From assembly GCA_003501335.1 (NCBI GenBank), contig DNPQ01000093.1, positions 1 to 6,147 of the forward strand: a DNA stretch of 6,147 bases. The letters are read 5' to 3'. Each line of letters opens with the position of its first letter. Within the stretch, counting starts at the first letter, position 1. Source of the DNA: Bacillota bacterium (lineage in GTDB: Bacteria > Bacillota > UBA4882 > UBA8346). The notes beneath the pieces were generated by a model. That model was not told the origin of the DNA. It searched no databases and saw only the letters and a program-made list of their open reading frames with translations. Position numbers and translations under genes: made by a program. This document shows, one piece after another, positions 5,722 to 6,147 of the stretch.

Positions 5722-6147
5722 TCAAACAATATCCAGTTTGAGCTTGCTTTTTTTCAGAAAACTTCGGTCTGCTTCAGGTATTCGCTGGTCCGTAATTAAA
5801 ATGTCAATGTCATCCAAAGTTGCGAAGGAAGTTAAGGCCAATTGGTGAAACTTACTGTAATCGGCAAGACAAATCACCTCTTTGGAAGAGGCGATCATCG
5901 CCTTTTTAAGCTCGGCCTCTTCTGCCGAAAAGACCATCAATCCTTGGCGAAAGTCGACAGCACTGGTCCCCAGGAATAATTTATTGGCATTATATTTTTG
6001 AACGGTTCGCTCGGCATCACGTCCCAGCAGTGAATAAACGCCTTCTCTTCGAAGTTTGCCCCCTGTAACATAAAGTTCAACTTGTTCTTTGTTTAAAAAT
6101 TCACCGGCAATAGCCAGATCATTGGTAATTACGATGATTGGTTTATT
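5722..6147 (-). CDS. DeoR-family transcriptional regulator, C-terminal part (partial at window edge)
   Basis: The frame is open from the window edge to the TGA at 5722-5724 and gives the last 141 residues of a DeoR-family regulator. The visible part is the DeoR-type sensor domain (ribose-5-phosphate isomerase/NagB-like fold), which binds a sugar phosphate or related effector. Family marks are IVITNDLAIAGEF (5-17), the VTGGKLRR strand-turn (27-34), LLGRDAE (40-46), LFLGTSAVDFRQGL (57-70), EEAELKKAMIASS (76-88), the conserved DYSKF (96-100) and DDIDILITD (112-120). The N-terminal helix-turn-helix lies beyond position 6147, so the gene is incomplete here because of the window and not because of a mutation. 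A start near 5940 would leave half a sensor domain and is not real. It lies upstream of kduI on the same strand, so it is probably the local, likely repressing, regulator of uronate catabolism. Its effector, perhaps a KDG-pathway intermediate, is inferred. Confidence 0.88.
   Translation of the reverse strand, partial: NKPIIVITNDLAIAGEFLNKEQVELYVTGGKLRREGVYSLLGRDAERTVQKYNANKLFLGTSAVDFRQGLMVFSAEEAELKKAMIASSKEVICLADYSKFHQLALTSFATLDDIDILITDQRIPEADRSFLKKSKLKLDIV

Noticed and set aside
5722..5940. A complete 72-residue protein starting at TTG 5940
   Set aside because: The same frame is open to the window edge and the upstream residues match the DeoR sensor domain, so this is an internal codon of a larger gene.

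Overview
The window reads as an AT-rich chromosomal segment from an endospore-forming Firmicute, most likely a clostridial-type anaerobe. The support is a single-domain SPOCS/DUF3794 (spore coat/SipL-type) protein, strong AGGAGG-type ribosome binding sites, an intrinsic terminator with a U-tract, and AT-rich intergenic DNA. The genus cannot be fixed from the sequence alone. No rRNA, tRNA, CRISPR array, insertion sequence or phage gene is visible.

Left part, plus strand (1-3210): three separately spaced single genes. They are an aldo/keto reductase of the YghZ/GPR type (86-1078), a five-helix MscS-family mechanosensitive channel (about 1254-2384) and the SPOCS-domain protein (2576-3106), which is closed by an intrinsic terminator at 3176-3209. 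They do not look like one operon: the gaps are 175 and 191 bases and each gene has its own candidate promoter.

Middle (3211-3963): an accessory-looking patch. A perfect 9-bp inverted repeat (3251-3272) is followed by a stretch that codes convincingly only if the frame is switched at several homopolymer runs. I read this as a decayed or mis-sequenced small gene ending at 3535. Next comes a 96-residue acidic protein of unknown family (3564-3854). A 12-bp stem-loop (3873-3921) separates this patch from the convergent genes to the right.

Right part, minus strand (3966-6147): a uronate catabolism cluster read right to left. It holds a DeoR-family regulator cut by the window edge, then kduI, then kduD 17 bases later. 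KduI isomerises 5-dehydro-4-deoxy-D-glucuronate (from unsaturated uronates released by pectin, alginate-like or glycosaminoglycan lyases) to 3-deoxy-D-glycero-2,5-hexodiulosonate. KduD reduces that to 2-keto-3-deoxygluconate, which enters the KDG kinase/aldolase route. Those downstream genes and any lyase or transporter would lie outside the window. The 146-base gap before kduI holds two 11-bp direct repeats exactly 22 bp apart, a plausible operator for the adjacent DeoR protein.

I see no clearly novel multi-gene system. The most open items are the unrecognised middle patch and the candidate DeoR operator.
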